Source: Dendrobium chrysotoxum
Lineage: Eukaryota; Streptophyta; Magnoliopsida; Asparagales; Orchidaceae
Reading direction: 5' to 3'
Assembly: GCA_019925795.1 (NCBI GenBank)
Contig: CM034312.1
Location: 26,749,914 to 26,813,913 of the forward strand
DNA: 64,000 bases
In this document: in pieces, positions 46,901 through 60,600 of the stretch
How the letters are laid out: each line of letters opens with the position of its first letter
Numbering within the stretch: the first letter of the stretch is position 1
Translations under genes and position numbers: made by a program
Notes under the pieces: generated by a model
Told to the model about the DNA's origin: nothing
The model's database searches: none
What the model saw: only the letters and a program-made list of their open reading frames with translations

Positions 46901-49900
46901 ATCAATATAGCTATTAAATTTAGAAAGAGAAACGTAATTAAAGAAGAATATTAAAAGGATCAAAAACACAAAGTGGTTTCAGGATGTGTGCATTTTTTAT
47001 GAAAATGCAAAACTTTTTTTGGTTTTCTAAGAAAACCAAAAAAGGTTTTACATCTTCTATTGAAAATGCAAAATGTTCTTGGTTTTCTTAGAAAACCAAA
47101 ACCAAAAAAACAGTGTTTTCCAGTAACAATGCAAAATACTTTTCGGTTATCTAAGGAAACCAAATTCATTTTTGCATCTTCTTTTTATCCCTGCACGATG
47201 GCCGGCCAAGCACGTAGAATTTGCTGGCATGCAAGCGGAAATGTCAGGTTGATGATTCCCTCAACAATGATATGAATGGATGGGGTTAATTTAATTTATT
47301 ATATATTCATATTAAGCACTGTTAAATCCGGTGTGATAAATAACAATGAATTTGAGACAGAGAGCAGAAGGTGAAGCAGAGAGAAGTCAAGGAGAGACCT
47401 GGAGATATATCTAAGATTCGAATTTGCAAGATATTGAATGTATTTTTTTTAGAGAATTTAATTATGTTTTATGTAAAGTTAGATTAGAATTACTTACAAT
47501 TTAGTCGTAATGTTGCCGAAATTTATTTTGTTAAAATACAAAACAATTTATCATGTTTTTTATGCATAATATGTATTAGAAAATTTTAATTAAGTATGTC
47601 ATTTAAGTACTAATGTGTTATTTAAGTATTATTTATCATTTGATTATTTAAGAGTGTTATTTAACAAAGGATTATTTAATATATTATTTCAGTATTGCCT
47701 CAGTGGAACAACAAAGATAATAAATAGATGGATAACTAAATTCTTACTTTGCTTAAGTTGGAGGAACTGTAGATGCCAGCTTCACTAAACACTCATCAAA
47801 TTTAATTGTTTCAAAATAGAAAATACTTTTGAAAAATTAAGTAAAATAAATAAATCATGATAATTATCAAATATTTATCGAGATTAGTCTCAAACTTGTT
47901 AGATTTGTATTGGGATTAATAAAATATATAAAAAATTATATAAAATTTATTTAACTTAAAATAAATTCAATGATTTTCTATCATTAAATTTTATTACTAT
48001 TTAATGATGAGAAATATGCCTGAAATTATTAATTAGTAATTAATTGGCAAATATCTAATTATCTAGTTTAAAAGTTAATTGAAATTTTCATATAATTATT
48101 AATATTCTCTAAGCATTTTTCTTTTATGGTTGAGATTTAATCTAATAATTAACTCATAAATAAGTGATAATAATATATAGCAATTAGGAGCTAAAGTTTT
48201 AGAAATATTCAATTATGATAATTAAATATGGTATAATAAAATCATCAATATAGAAAACGTAGTTACATATGGTCAACTTTTTACTATGCTTAATAGGAAT
48301 TAATTACAATTTTGATTAAGACTATAGAGAAATAAGTTAATGCGTCATTCAATTAAAATTATAGGAGAGAGTTATTGAGCATAGGTTACGACGTCATACT
48401 AATGTTTCTCTAAATCAATTTGAATTCATGCCGGGTAGGTCTACGATGGAAGCTATACATTTAGTGAAAGGTTTGATGGAAAAGTACAAAGAGAATAAAT
48501 AGGATCTATATATGATATTTATTGATTTAAAGAAAACATGATAAAGTTAGAGAAGTGCTCTGGAGAGTTCAGTTGGATTACATTAAGGATTAGCTTTAAG
48601 CTAATATCTTTTTGCTTTAATCATGGATTTTATTATTAGACATTTACAAGAGGATATACCCTGGTGTATGTTTTTTGTTGATGATATTCTTCTCGTTTAT
48701 AAGATTAGAGAGGGAGTTGAAGGAAAATTTGAATTATAAAGGTCAACCTTAGAGTCTAAAGGTTTTCGTTTGAGTAGATCTAAAACCGAATACATGGAGT
48801 ATAATTTTAGTAGTAATAGATCTAGTAGGGGATTGTGACTTTGGACAATTAAGTCATTAATTAAAGTACACATTTTAGATATCTTGAGTCTATTGTTCAA
48901 AGTAATGGTGAAATAGATGGAGATATTATTAGTAAAATTCAAGTTGGATGGTTGAAGTGGAGGAATGCATCGAGCTTATTGTGTGATAAAAAAATACCTC
49001 TCAAACTTGAGGTAAATTTCTATAAAATGGTGGTGAGACTTGCAATACTTTATAATGCAGAATATTGGCCATTAAAAGAGAAGCATAAAATTTAGTATTG
49101 CAAAGATGAGGATGCTTAGGTGGATGAGTTGCTTCACTCTTAGAGACAGAATGTGAAATGAGTATATACGTGAAAAGGTTGGAGTAGTTCTAGTGGAAAA
49201 TAAGATTAGAGAGAGTCGCCTTAGATGGTTTGGACGCATAAAGCGTCATTCTTTCAATGACCCAGTTAGGAGAGTAGATGTATAGGATTTGATCTATATT
49301 AAGAAAAGTAGAGGTAAACCTAAAAAGACTTGGCTAGAAAATATTAGAATTGAGCTTTTTTAATGAAATTTAAATAAAAAATTTGGCTCTTAATAGGACA
49401 CAATGGAGAAAAAGGATTCATGTAGTCAACACCATGTAGTGGGATAAAGGCTTGATGTTATTGTTATTGTTGTTGTTTGATTAAGATCATTATGATTTCA
49501 AATACTAAATAAATTTTGTGTTGACCAATTGAATATATGTTAATTATTTATAATGTTGGTTATCCTAAAAAATTTATTATATTTAATTAGGAGAATTATT
49601 TCTTAGAAAAAATCTTAAACAATCAATAATTAATTGGTGATTATAATGATAATTTATATTATATGGGGCTTAAATAATATTTAATTAGGATAATTATTAT
49701 GATTTATTAAATATGGATTAAAATGCTAATTAAATATATAACACTTTTATTTACATTTTTCATTCTCCAACATATTTCTATTATTTGTTTCTAAAACAAG
49801 AAACAAGTGCAACAATAAAAATATTTGGAAAAGTTTGTAATAATATATTTTGAAAATTTTTAAATATATTTAATATAATATTACACAAAATATTTTATTA

Positions 49901-52900
49901 AATTTCTAAATATATTTAATATATTATTTAGTATAATATTTAGAAATTTGATATGATGAGGTTTAAATTTTAAAAAATAATTAACTAAAATATTTAGAAT
50001 TTTTTATTTTTGAGAGTAAATAGCTAATCAAAATTATAAAAGTAAATAGAAAAATTAAAATATTTTTCATAATTTATGATAACATGTAATATATAGAGTA
50101 AGTAGTTGACTGTCATGTGCATTCAGCACGACCATCCAACATGGCCTTATCTATGGTGCCTCCATACTTCAAGGAATAAGCGCCTTGGTGGAGTGTGAAA
50201 GATTTTGTTGATTGCTAGTCGTCATATGTGCACACACCCAGTCATGTCTACCACTCATCATAACTGCACATCGAAGTTTATTTGCTATTATGTGAGTGTC
50301 CAACAATTTAATTTGAAATCAAGGGAGATCATTGCATGTATTGAAGCAAAATTTGACATCAAGGTCTCGTACATGATGACGTGGGATGCACATAAGAAAG
50401 TCATGAGTTCAGTGTTTAGAAATTATGAGTCGTACTTGCCTCAAAATATATAGCAGCTCTAAGAAGCGTACCAAAATTTTAAAAACATAAAAATGAAACA
50501 AATAAAGTATATTAAAAGAGTACAAATGCATTATGCAAATGTAACAAAAAGCATACAAATACATCGAGTTGAAGCACCAAAAAACATGTAAATGTATCAA
50601 AAAGCATGCAAGTGCAGCGTTTAGGCACACCGATAAGTAAACAAGTATAATGAACAATTTAAAAATATATAAGTGCTCTATACAAATGCACCGAAAAGCA
50701 TGCAAGTGCATTGTGTGGACGCACTAAAAACATGCAATTACAGTTTACAAATATATCAAAAGACATCCAGGTACATCATGTAGATGCATTAAAAAATACA
50801 CAAGTATATTAAAGAGTGTGAGTGTATTTTTGCAAATGCACTGAAAAGCATATAAGTGCATTGTATAAACACAAACAAGAGAGCATGCCATTTAAAAAAA
50901 ATTCAAAATACCTACATGTGCTCCAACCAAATACATTAAACACCGAAATTTATAATCAAAGAATATTGTGTGAGTTAAGAGACAAATAATGAATTTAAAT
51001 TGTATTCAAATAAGAAATGTAAATTTCAAATAGTGTACAAATAGATAACTATGAAATCCACAAACATATTTGATTTTAAGTTCACATTAAGCCTTTAATA
51101 ACTTTTACGAAGGAAATTTATTACAAAAATACAAGCTCACAAGTTTATCACTCATATAACAGTTTGCAAAGTCAGTACTTAAACACAATCATCTGCTAGT
51201 AAGCAAGCAAAATTGACAATATTCAAGTGACAAAATAAAAATATTTAAATGCGTTTACAATAGCCGCGTTGATAGAAAATCTTAATTAGAATGGAATATA
51301 TCTTTCAAAATGCCCACAAATTTCAAGGCTAGTCAGCTAGAGTTTAAAATTATAATATAAATTTTAAAAAAATAATAATACTTATAAATTTTAAAATATT
51401 TTAAATGAAATCTATGACCCATAAATTTAAAGCAAAAATGTATTCAGCCTTCGCAATCATTTATTAAGGCTGACAATTGACAATAACCTTAACTCACAAA
51501 TGGTCAATGCTTTGTTGAGCATATTACTATTCACTCAAATGATCTTTTATTAATAAGAATGTGGCACGTGTCATCTAAATGACAATTTTGCCGCAAAATT
51601 GCACAATATGTAAATGGATATGATCAAGGCCCTCTAGCCAACGATTTCTTCATAAAATGACACTATTAAATTACGGTTAATGTAAGGGCTCACAAGTTCC
51701 CCAAATTTTTTAAAAACACTTGAATATTAAATCATAAGATATGATTGATGAAGCACAAAACCCTCTGTTAGCTAAGGTCATATTTATTAATGGTGAATGG
51801 CACACTATGACATAAATTTTCCTATGGAGCTATAGCACAAAACGCACGATACAAAGCACATCATTTTAAACATGACACAATATTAAAATAGTAAAAAAGA
51901 TATTAATATGAAATACAATTAAATTAACAGATAAACCACCATGATAATAGAAATAACCAAAGTTATGCTTAACTTCAAGTAATCGACACCTCAATCACTC
52001 AAAATAATAGTATTTTAAATAATCAAAGAAACAGTAGTCTTGAGTTGTTGAATTGTAGGAAAAATAATTTGTTGTAAGTGATGAGGAAGCCTTGGATGGG
52101 GCTGAGAGGCCTATGTTCATAAATAGGTATGGAGTCTCTTCCAAATACCTCCAGAGTTGGAAAATTTTATTGGAACCGCAAGGCAATGCCTGCCTTGGGG
52201 ACATGAGCATTGTTTCTTCTTGCATGTGCATAGGGGAGGTTACAATGTAGCCACCGAAGGATCAAATCTACCTCAAAGCTCAATTGGAATGTGTTTCTAA
52301 GATCGTTGAAGCTGCTAGGATCACCTTCCCGAGGGCTCAAATGCACCATGCGAGGGAGAAGATATATGATCATTGAAGCTAAGCCTAGATTAGTACCCAA
52401 TATTGTTGAAGCCCCACCTGAATCGCCTTTACAAGCCTAGATTGTGTGTGACAGGTGGATCGATATCCAAAGCATTATTAGGGCACTATTAATTAATAAA
52501 ATATATGAAAAGTTAATAAATATTAGATAAATATTTATTTTAAATTTTAAATCCTTAAGAATAAAATAGCACATGTGGTTTTCACACTACGTTATTGCTC
52601 ATGTATGGCGTAAATAGCACATCACATTTTGAACGTGTGTGTTATGCCATACAAATGGCGCCAAGGGTGCACCACGATGCGCTATGTCAGATGTTATTTT
52701 TTTCCATTGGCATGTATGCCTAAGGTCAACGAAAATTTATTCATTTAGATAAACATCCACCCTAAGTCTATAACATTCCCTTGGACAAAGTAATGGCCGA
52801 CAAAAATTCTTTAGTCAGGTTGGGTAAATTATCTCCACTGATAAGTAGATTAGGAGTCATGATAACCTTAGAAGATGAAACTATAGGATTTCGATTGCAT

Positions 52901-55900
52901 TTGTCATCATTCCCACACCATGTACTTCAAATGTAAGTGTGGGCTCCGAAAATTCAGCCACGGCCTCCGCCCGCTTTGTTATTTTCTTTTCGGAGGAGTT
53001 TTAACGGATTAAGTTCCGGGGTAAATTTTGGAAGGCAGATGAGTTTGTAGATAAGATACTACCCAGAGATTTCGCCCTCATTTTGTGAGGACTTTATGAT
53101 CTAAGTTCTGGTTTCCTATAGGCGCAAGCCCCTATAGTTAATTACCCCTCCCGGTAACGAGAGAGAACTTTCAATTAAGGCTAGTCATCAGTCAGATACG
53201 TAGAGCTACGTGCATCTGGCATATAGTAGCAGCATGGGTTTAGGATGTGGAAAGTTTGAAGATTTGATATTTAAAATAGAAATTTTCACCATCTTGCACT
53301 TAAAGCGGATGGTGGGGGAATGGATGATAGAACCGATCAAGATCTCATGGTTCCGCCATCCCGGGCCATCGTGGTCCCTGGTCTACTTAGTCAGAGGAGG
53401 TAGTCGACCCAACCTGACAGAAGGATCCTTGTCGGCAGCCATGGATTGCTTCGTCCAAGGGTACCTTGTAGACCTGGGGGAGTGTTTGTTTTAGGGGACA
53501 AATTTGAATCCACCTTAGCTAACAGAGGGCTTTGTGCCCTATCGATCATATCCTATTGATTCATATCTCAAGGATTTGATGTCATTGGGGAGCATACGGG
53601 CTCTGGCCATAACCATAATATAATGGTGCCATTTGGCGGCGACCACCTGGTTCAGAGGGCCCCGAGTCATAACCGTTTATCCTGCAGTGCCATTTGGCGG
53701 CGAAACTGCCGGTTAGAGGACTCGTACCACGTCCTTACTGGCAGGAGATTGTTTGAGAATGGATCCTAGTGATATTTTCGACTAGGCACTAGCTCTATGT
53801 GAGCTGAAGTAAATTTTAATTTGTCCACCTCGGCAAACCGTTGCGGAAGGTGGATGGATTTTATGCTTTGAGTGGTTAATGGATTTATTTCAATTTTAAA
53901 TATTTTTTAATTTTGGGATTGTCTGGGAATTTTTGTGGAGTTTGGAGTTTTGGATTTATGGGATTTTGGGGAGTATTATGAAAATACTTGAAATCCACCC
54001 CTCCGGTTGAGATCTGTGTTCAACACGGCCATCATCGGGGTGCATTAGCTCATTTATATTTTATTGATTGGACCCTATCGACTTTATCTACCGGTCGATA
54101 GAGGATCGGGTCTCATAGGCTTTGGACCTTTGTTAGTGAATTCTCTTGATTATAGGCTTTGAAGGCCTAATATGAACTATAAAATAAATATCCTAGTCGA
54201 TCTCGCGATCGCATATTTATTTAATGGTTCGAGCCGTGTCGACTCCCATCTGCCCGTATAGGAGGATCGGGCTCGAACTGGAATTCACTTATTGACCCGC
54301 GCTGCATCCCTAGACGTCACGTGTGTACCAATAACACGCTCATCGGGGCCCATGCGGGTGTTTGGGGGCACTTTATAATTATTTATCGAACCTTGTCAAC
54401 TCCTATTTACTTGTTTTAGGAGGATCGGTTTCAAATTTATTGACCCGCGCAGCATCCCTAGACGTCACGTGTGTACCAATAACACGCTCGTCATGGCCCA
54501 TGCGGGTGTACAATACATCCCCTTATGTGTACCTATGTGTATATAAATTACGGTGCATATGCGGGGGGGGTACTTTGAAATACTTCAGGTTATCAATTGC
54601 GCGGGCAACTGTTCTTTGAATGCAGCATTCGATTTGGGAGCTCGTAGACGCCTTCTGTCTGCTTGTACGGGTGTTGCAGATCCGGTGGTGTAGCGTTGTA
54701 GCTTGTGGACTGAGTTGTATGCTGCTTTAATACAGGTAGATTGTCGTGCACTACCGATTGCTTTCTGCAGATGGATTGTAGTGCACTAATGAATCTCCTG
54801 CTTTCTTTCGCAAGAGCTTGGATTTGTTGTGGAGTTTCTGTATTTTCCTGTAGATAGCGCTTTGCATACGTGAGAGACTTCTTAGGATGGCTCGTAGGTA
54901 TTTGAATGTGCTGTAGTCTTATATTTTTGACTGCGAAGAACATATGTACTTGTGCCCACAGAAGATTTATCGTACCTACTTCGTATCTACTGTTGTTATC
55001 CACAAGTAATTTCATTGATCGTTGTAGCTCACATGGGAATGGTTGTATTCGTCCACAAGTGAACTGTCCTCAGTCATAGGGATATCATAACCTTAGCTGC
55101 ATACCACTTGAGTGTGTTTGTCTTCTATTATATGATTGTCAGCTGTAGAAAAGCTACGATGTCCTTGCTACAACAGCTCGTAGGTATTTGTATTTACTGC
55201 ATATCATCTTTTGTTCTTGCTTGCAATGGAGCAACGTGTTTATTCAACATTGAAACAGTGATGGATCGTAAGAAGTTCTATAGCATTCATTTCCTTCTGC
55301 TACGATCGCTTGAAAGCATATGGGTGTCTTGTATGTATAGCAAATATACGGTCACTATCACTATTGCACATACAACAAATCTTTCATTATTGCTAGTAGA
55401 CATTCATATTCATCTATAGTTCATCTTGTATTCGAGTATGGATAGTGTATGATTATCCTTCTACAGTCACTTGTAGGCTAATTGTAATATACTCTATTAC
55501 ACATCACTCTTTGTTGGTGTTTTCTGACGGATGTAGTAGAGGCTATTGCATTTTCTTGCAAGACTATTGTGTCGGTTATTATCGACTTCAATTTCATTGT
55601 TAGGCTGCATTCCCTTGTCATCCACGAGCTACTACTATGTTCACTACACATCATTGTAGTCTTTGCAATCATTCTAAGTTACTTGATCACATGCTTGGAA
55701 TAAATATCGTGGACCAATTGCCATCATTCACATGCAGGTTATGCAATCTCTTTCACTATATGCATTCATAAGAGTACTTGTTTTTTGTAGGTCTTCGAAC
55801 CTCCTTTATAGACCTTTGTTCACTTTCAACTTGATGTCAAATTTGAGTCCCTCATAGTTCAGGTCTTGTTCAAGTCCCCTGTAATCTTGTTCAAAGTTAT

Positions 55901-57616
55901 CTTTTTGTTCAAATCCAAGTTCCAAAGTTCAATATCAAGTTTATGCTTATGACAGTTCATTATTTGAAATCAGTTCGAGTTCAATATGCAAGTTCATGTG
56001 AATCCAAATCGTTATCATTTGTTGCAAGTCCTTGTGGTTCAAATGTTCGTTCAAATCGTTCCAATCAAAAGTCCTTTGTATTTGATATGGCTGAAGTCCA
56101 AATCAAAGTCCCCTGTTGTCTTGTAGAAGTTCAAGTCTTGTATGTCAAGCTCCTTGTTATTACATTGAATTCCAAGTCCTTAATACATTTGGTTCAAGTT
56201 TGGATTTAATTCATTTGAGTTCATATCATTGTTCAAATGGAGCCAGGTTTGAGTACGAGTGCACGTCCTTTGAGTCCAAATAAGGTCCGAGTATAGTCAT
56301 ATGATCACCCGAAATTTCGGTAGCATTCCAGCATCTCCCCCGTTTAGGGGAAATTACGGAAAACTGGGCCTTTCCCACCACGCTTAAGAAAGCGTGTATG
56401 GTAGATGTCCTCTTTCAAGGACACCGCGGCCGTGTAAAGTCTTCAATCCCCCATCACGCTTAAGAAAGCGTGTATGGGTCTTCAACATACCTGAAAAAGA
56501 AAAGCATTTGTTTCCCCGCAGGTACAGAGCCGCGTACGGGTACTTAAAATCGTCCCCACCACGCTAAGAAAAGCGTGTATAGGGCCTACCCGCCTCGCCG
56601 TAGGTGTCGCACCGGGTTCCCTTCCCACCACGGTTAAGAAAGCGTGTATAGGCGGTCTGCCGGCTCGACACAAACGTCGGATGCGGGATTTTGAGTGATT
56701 ACCCATTTCGTTGCAAACCTCGCGACGAACTTCCTCCCAACTAAGAAAAGCGTGTATAGGTGGTTGTTTTGTCGTGGTGTAAGCATTGAAAATAGGTTCT
56801 CAGAGTTTTAGGGTTTAGAGAGGTTATATCTTGGCGACTAGCGGGGTCGGCACGCGGATCGAGGCAAGAAAGAGGCATTTATAATTAATTATAAATTAAT
56901 TATGATTAGTTATAATTAACTCATAACTAATTATATTTAACTTATAAATTAATTAGATTTAATTAGAAATTAATTATAGTTAATTATATTAATATATAAT
57001 TAATTATATTTAATTTAAAATTAACTATAAATCAAATAGTATTAATTTATAATTAATTAAAATTAATTATATTTAATTATATTTAATAAATAATTAATTA
57101 TATTTAATTTTAAGATTAATAATAAATTAATCGAATTTAATTTATAATTAATTAAAATTAATTACAATTAATTATATTTAAGGTATAATCAATCGTATTT
57201 AATTTAATTAATTATAAATTAATTAAATATAATTTAAGATTAATTATAAACTAGTTATGATTAATCTTAAATTATAATAATAATAATAAAACAAAAGCAA
57301 AATTAAAATAAATCTATACCTAATGTGTAAGGGATCGGGTAGGCAAGGGAGCAGGTGGTATCGGGCAGAGGGGGCGTCGGGTATGAGGCCGGGCAGAGTG
57401 GGTTTAGGTTCGGATCTGGCGGAGGAGCTCGACGGGAGTGGGGAAGTCGGGAGGTGTTGGGTTCGGACTGGATGGGGAAGATCGATCCTGGTTTGGCTAT
57501 GGAGATCGGTCAGAGCTCTCGATCGGGTTGGTAGATGGATGGAGGGGTTCGGCTAAGGGTCAGCGTATAGGAGGCGACGGAAGCCTGGACTTGGAGTTGG
57601 TGCCGGCAAGGTAGAA

Positions 57617-57669
<53 letters not shown>

Positions 57670-60600
57670 GATTGGCAGCTGGATGAAGGAGAGGGAGGCG
57701 GAGGTTTGCTGGAGGAGCTTGCGGTCGAGAGATGCCCCCGTCTCTCCCTTCGGCTTCATTTTATAAGCGTGGGAAGGCAATGATCGAGGGAAATCGCAGG
57801 ATTCAAGCAGAAACTGCGAGATGCGACGTAAGCGGCGCCGGCTCAGTAGGTACGCGGGAGAAGCGACATCTCAGCGCCGAATCGCAGATCTAGGATCACT
57901 GTAGCTGCGGCGGGATTCGACGAGATTTGAGCAGGATATCGGGATGGGGCTTCTGACTTCGGGCAGGTAAGTATATATTTTTTATTTGGTAAGTTCTTGA
58001 CCTTATGCAGAGGTCAACAGTAAGGTTATAAATATCAAATCCTATATCAAGTCGATGATATTATATGTTAAGCAGTTAGTTTTTAATAATCAACGTTAAT
58101 AAAAAAATTTATCTCATTATTGGGAGGGATAATTAACCATAGGGGTTTCTGTCTATGAAAAACATTGAACTAGATCATAAAGTCCTATGTATTTTATCTT
58201 AAACCTAATCTATCTTACAAAAATTTGACTCAAAACAACTTAACTCTCTCAGCAAAGGTGACGCGCAAATTTCGAAGATCACATAAGGATTTTGATAAAT
58301 TACTAATTTTAAGTTATTTTTAGATTTTAAATAAGAACCCTTAAGCATATATTTTCTAATGAATTATTGAATAAAATTAATATTTTTATCTCAAACTTTT
58401 GTGTGCTTGGATGTAAATATTGGAGTATGGTGTAAGTCTTGACAATAACATCCATAGCATCTTTCTCCTTGTACCAACATTTAGTATATATCTTGAATTT
58501 TCCAACTTTTATCCTCGTTCATATCTAAATACTTTGTGATGGATTTTATTTGTGTGCCAAAGCTTAGCCAATTTTGTTATATGCAAATTTTCTTTTTGGA
58601 ATGTGAATCTTAAATCATTGCATGGTTTTTCATTAATTATTAAAAATTTTGCAAAACTTTTAAATTTTGATAACTTTAAATTATATTTTAAAGCGAATTG
58701 AATGTGTTTTCTAGTTCTGCATCAAAAGAGATCGATCTTTCCCAGACTTTAAAACAGGGATGTAGTTTATAATCTTTAGCATGTTTCTTTGTGTATCTTA
58801 TTCTAGGTTTTGCATTACCGAATCCTTAATTGTAAAATCTTATTAAGTTTCACATCTAATTTCTATTAAAACTTATGGTTATATGAAAACATCAACTAGA
58901 AGTCAAACATAACAAATGTTACAATCTATAGGGAATTAGATACATTTTGATTCTTGACAAATACAACGCAACTATTATGAGATTCAAAATTATATTCCTA
59001 CATTCGATGGAGGTATAACCTTAGAGCGTTTTCAAAATGATTATAGATAATTTGGAAGAATTATTTAAATCGTCTTTAAAGATTACCATCTAATTAAAAT
59101 GTATTAAATCAAAACTAATAGGACATGCTCAATTATTTTCATAAAGCATTGCAAGTAAAACTAAATTTATATTGGTTGGCCTAAACTATTAACTTAAAAG
59201 TAATATTTATCATTCAGTGAATATAGGAATTCAATAAATGCATAATTGAAGCATTGTAAATAAGCAGCATATGATGTACTTGAATATTATGATAGATTAA
59301 CAAGTCTTAAGGCTAAAAAACATTTGCCGCAAGAATATTTATTATTTGTTATATATTTCATTAAAATTCTTAAATGAGAGATTAGCAATGACTAATACAA
59401 TAATTCGCCAGAATCCTACATGAGGCTTTATTTATATCTTTGAATGTTGAAGAATATTACAATCACTCTGTTATAACCATCATACCTATAATTGAAGTCC
59501 CCAAAGATAAATCATTACCTTCTCCTCTAAAGACTGTCAAATCTACACTAATACAAGAATCATGCATTGCTGAAGTTGATCCTATTTAAGAAACTATAGT
59601 TCATGAATATCCTTTTGAAGATGAATTATATGAAGATTTACAATAATAATTGGATTCTTCTGGTGTTGTGGAATCTAAATCTCTACCAATTAGTTATAAG
59701 TAAAAGTTTTAATTCAAATTTAAAATTGAGTGATTTTGAATTAATATTTATTTAAAAACCAAACCTGAAATTGAAAGTGAACCTACGATTGTATCTAAAC
59801 CAAACTTGTAATTAGAACTTAAACTTAATCTTGATTATGAATCTAAGCTTCTATGCAAAATTGAACATACTCTTGAATATAAAACTGAACTTCTACTAAA
59901 ATTTATTGAATATGAACTTGAATCCAATCTTAAATATGCACCTGAACAAATCATATCCATTGAAGTTGATAAATCAATTGATAAATGTGACAATTTAACC
60001 CATGATGAATTTCTAATGAAATCATCCATACAAATCAAACTGAAATTGATTTTCTTTTTTTTTATTATTGGTCCCTTAATTTCCAAACTCATTATAAGTG
60101 CCATATGAAAAAGATTAATAGGCAGTATTGTTTGATGGAAAGTGAGCATCAAGTATTCCAAATGCAGAGGTGTTAAGAGTTTTAGTATTTGGTTTGATGA
60201 AAATTAATTATAGAATAAAATTTTTGTGAATTCCAAATTCACTATACAGTTCATTTTTTTATGTATTCAAAACTTGCCCATCTTCAGCCAAATTCTTGCA
60301 AGCTAATTCCACTATAGCTATGGCCGCCATTGACCACCACCCACCGCCCTCTACAATCATCCACTACCATTGGCCACCGGACAGTATCATTGTTAAGCTT
60401 TATATTGTATTTATTTTACTTTAAACCAAACAAAAAAATAATCACCTACATTTATTTTACACTCATCTAAGAAAATCCAAAGATTTTATATATATTACAT
60501 TTCTTTTACATTATATTTTATTTTACTCTATATTTTTTCTGAATAAAGTTGGATCGACATTTCAACATATTTATTAATGATAAATGATTTAAAATTAACT

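Larger units (their letters stand above)
52938..58019 (-). mobile_element. Long LTR, copy C: solo LTR of 5,082 bp
   Basis: Minus strand: starts TGTTGACCTCTGCATAAGGT (58019 down; stem TTGACC/GGTCAA) and ends TTTTCGGAGCCCACA (52938), bounded by GTAAG on both sides. It lies in the middle of an older, oppositely oriented copy (D). Zones: TATA box and (CT)n leader, GC-rich stretch (57300-57760), AT-rich tract (56880-57290), hairpin repeats (56378-56760), TTCAAG-rich zone (55750-56250), an irregular repeat zone (54600-55700), tandem duplications (54218-54516, 53629-53730), and a stem-loop (53116-53137). No protein recognised. CG-rich and little decayed, hence the youngest copy here. Confidence 0.8.
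50110..58283 (+). mobile_element. Long LTR, copy D (older, split by copy C and another insertion)
   Basis: Segments 51130-51780, 52729-52937 and 58020-58283 (+) align in order with copy C read on its own strand. Examples: TTTTGCCGCAAAATTGCAC with TTTCGCCGCCAAATGGCAC, CCCTCTGTTAGCTAAGGT in both, and CCCTTGGAC...GTCAGGTTGGGT in both. The stem-loop AATTAACCATAGGGG...CTATG (58132-58157) and the end AATTTCGAAGATCACA (58268-58283) match copy C. D is richer in T and A at matching sites, indicating greater age. An isolated CATACTTCAAGGAATAAGCG (50164-50183) resembles the copy C hairpin repeats. The start is unresolved and lies left of 50110. Confidence 0.65.

Noticed and set aside
46960..47275. Two overlapping open frames on opposite strands, rich in FGFLRKP-like repeats
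   Set aside because: Produced by the tandem palindromes; both strands translate similarly because the unit is self-complementary.
49518..49560. TGTTGACCAATTGAATATATG as the start of copy D
   Set aside because: It lacks the terminal inverted repeat seen in the other copies, and its 5' flank TTTTG does not match TAAGG after the copy D end.
54593..55015. 140-codon open frame in copy C
   Set aside because: Lies in an irregular repeat zone, has no recognised domain and no counterpart in copy D; kept only as part of the repeat zone.
56378..56760. CRISPR-like array of palindromic repeats with spacers
   Set aside because: Only five degenerate units with unequal spacers inside a plant LTR; no cas genes and a plant nuclear context.
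57323..57556. Gly/Arg-rich 77-codon open frame
   Set aside because: GC-rich leader of long LTR copy C on the opposite strand; no domain and composition explained by GGT/CGG bias.
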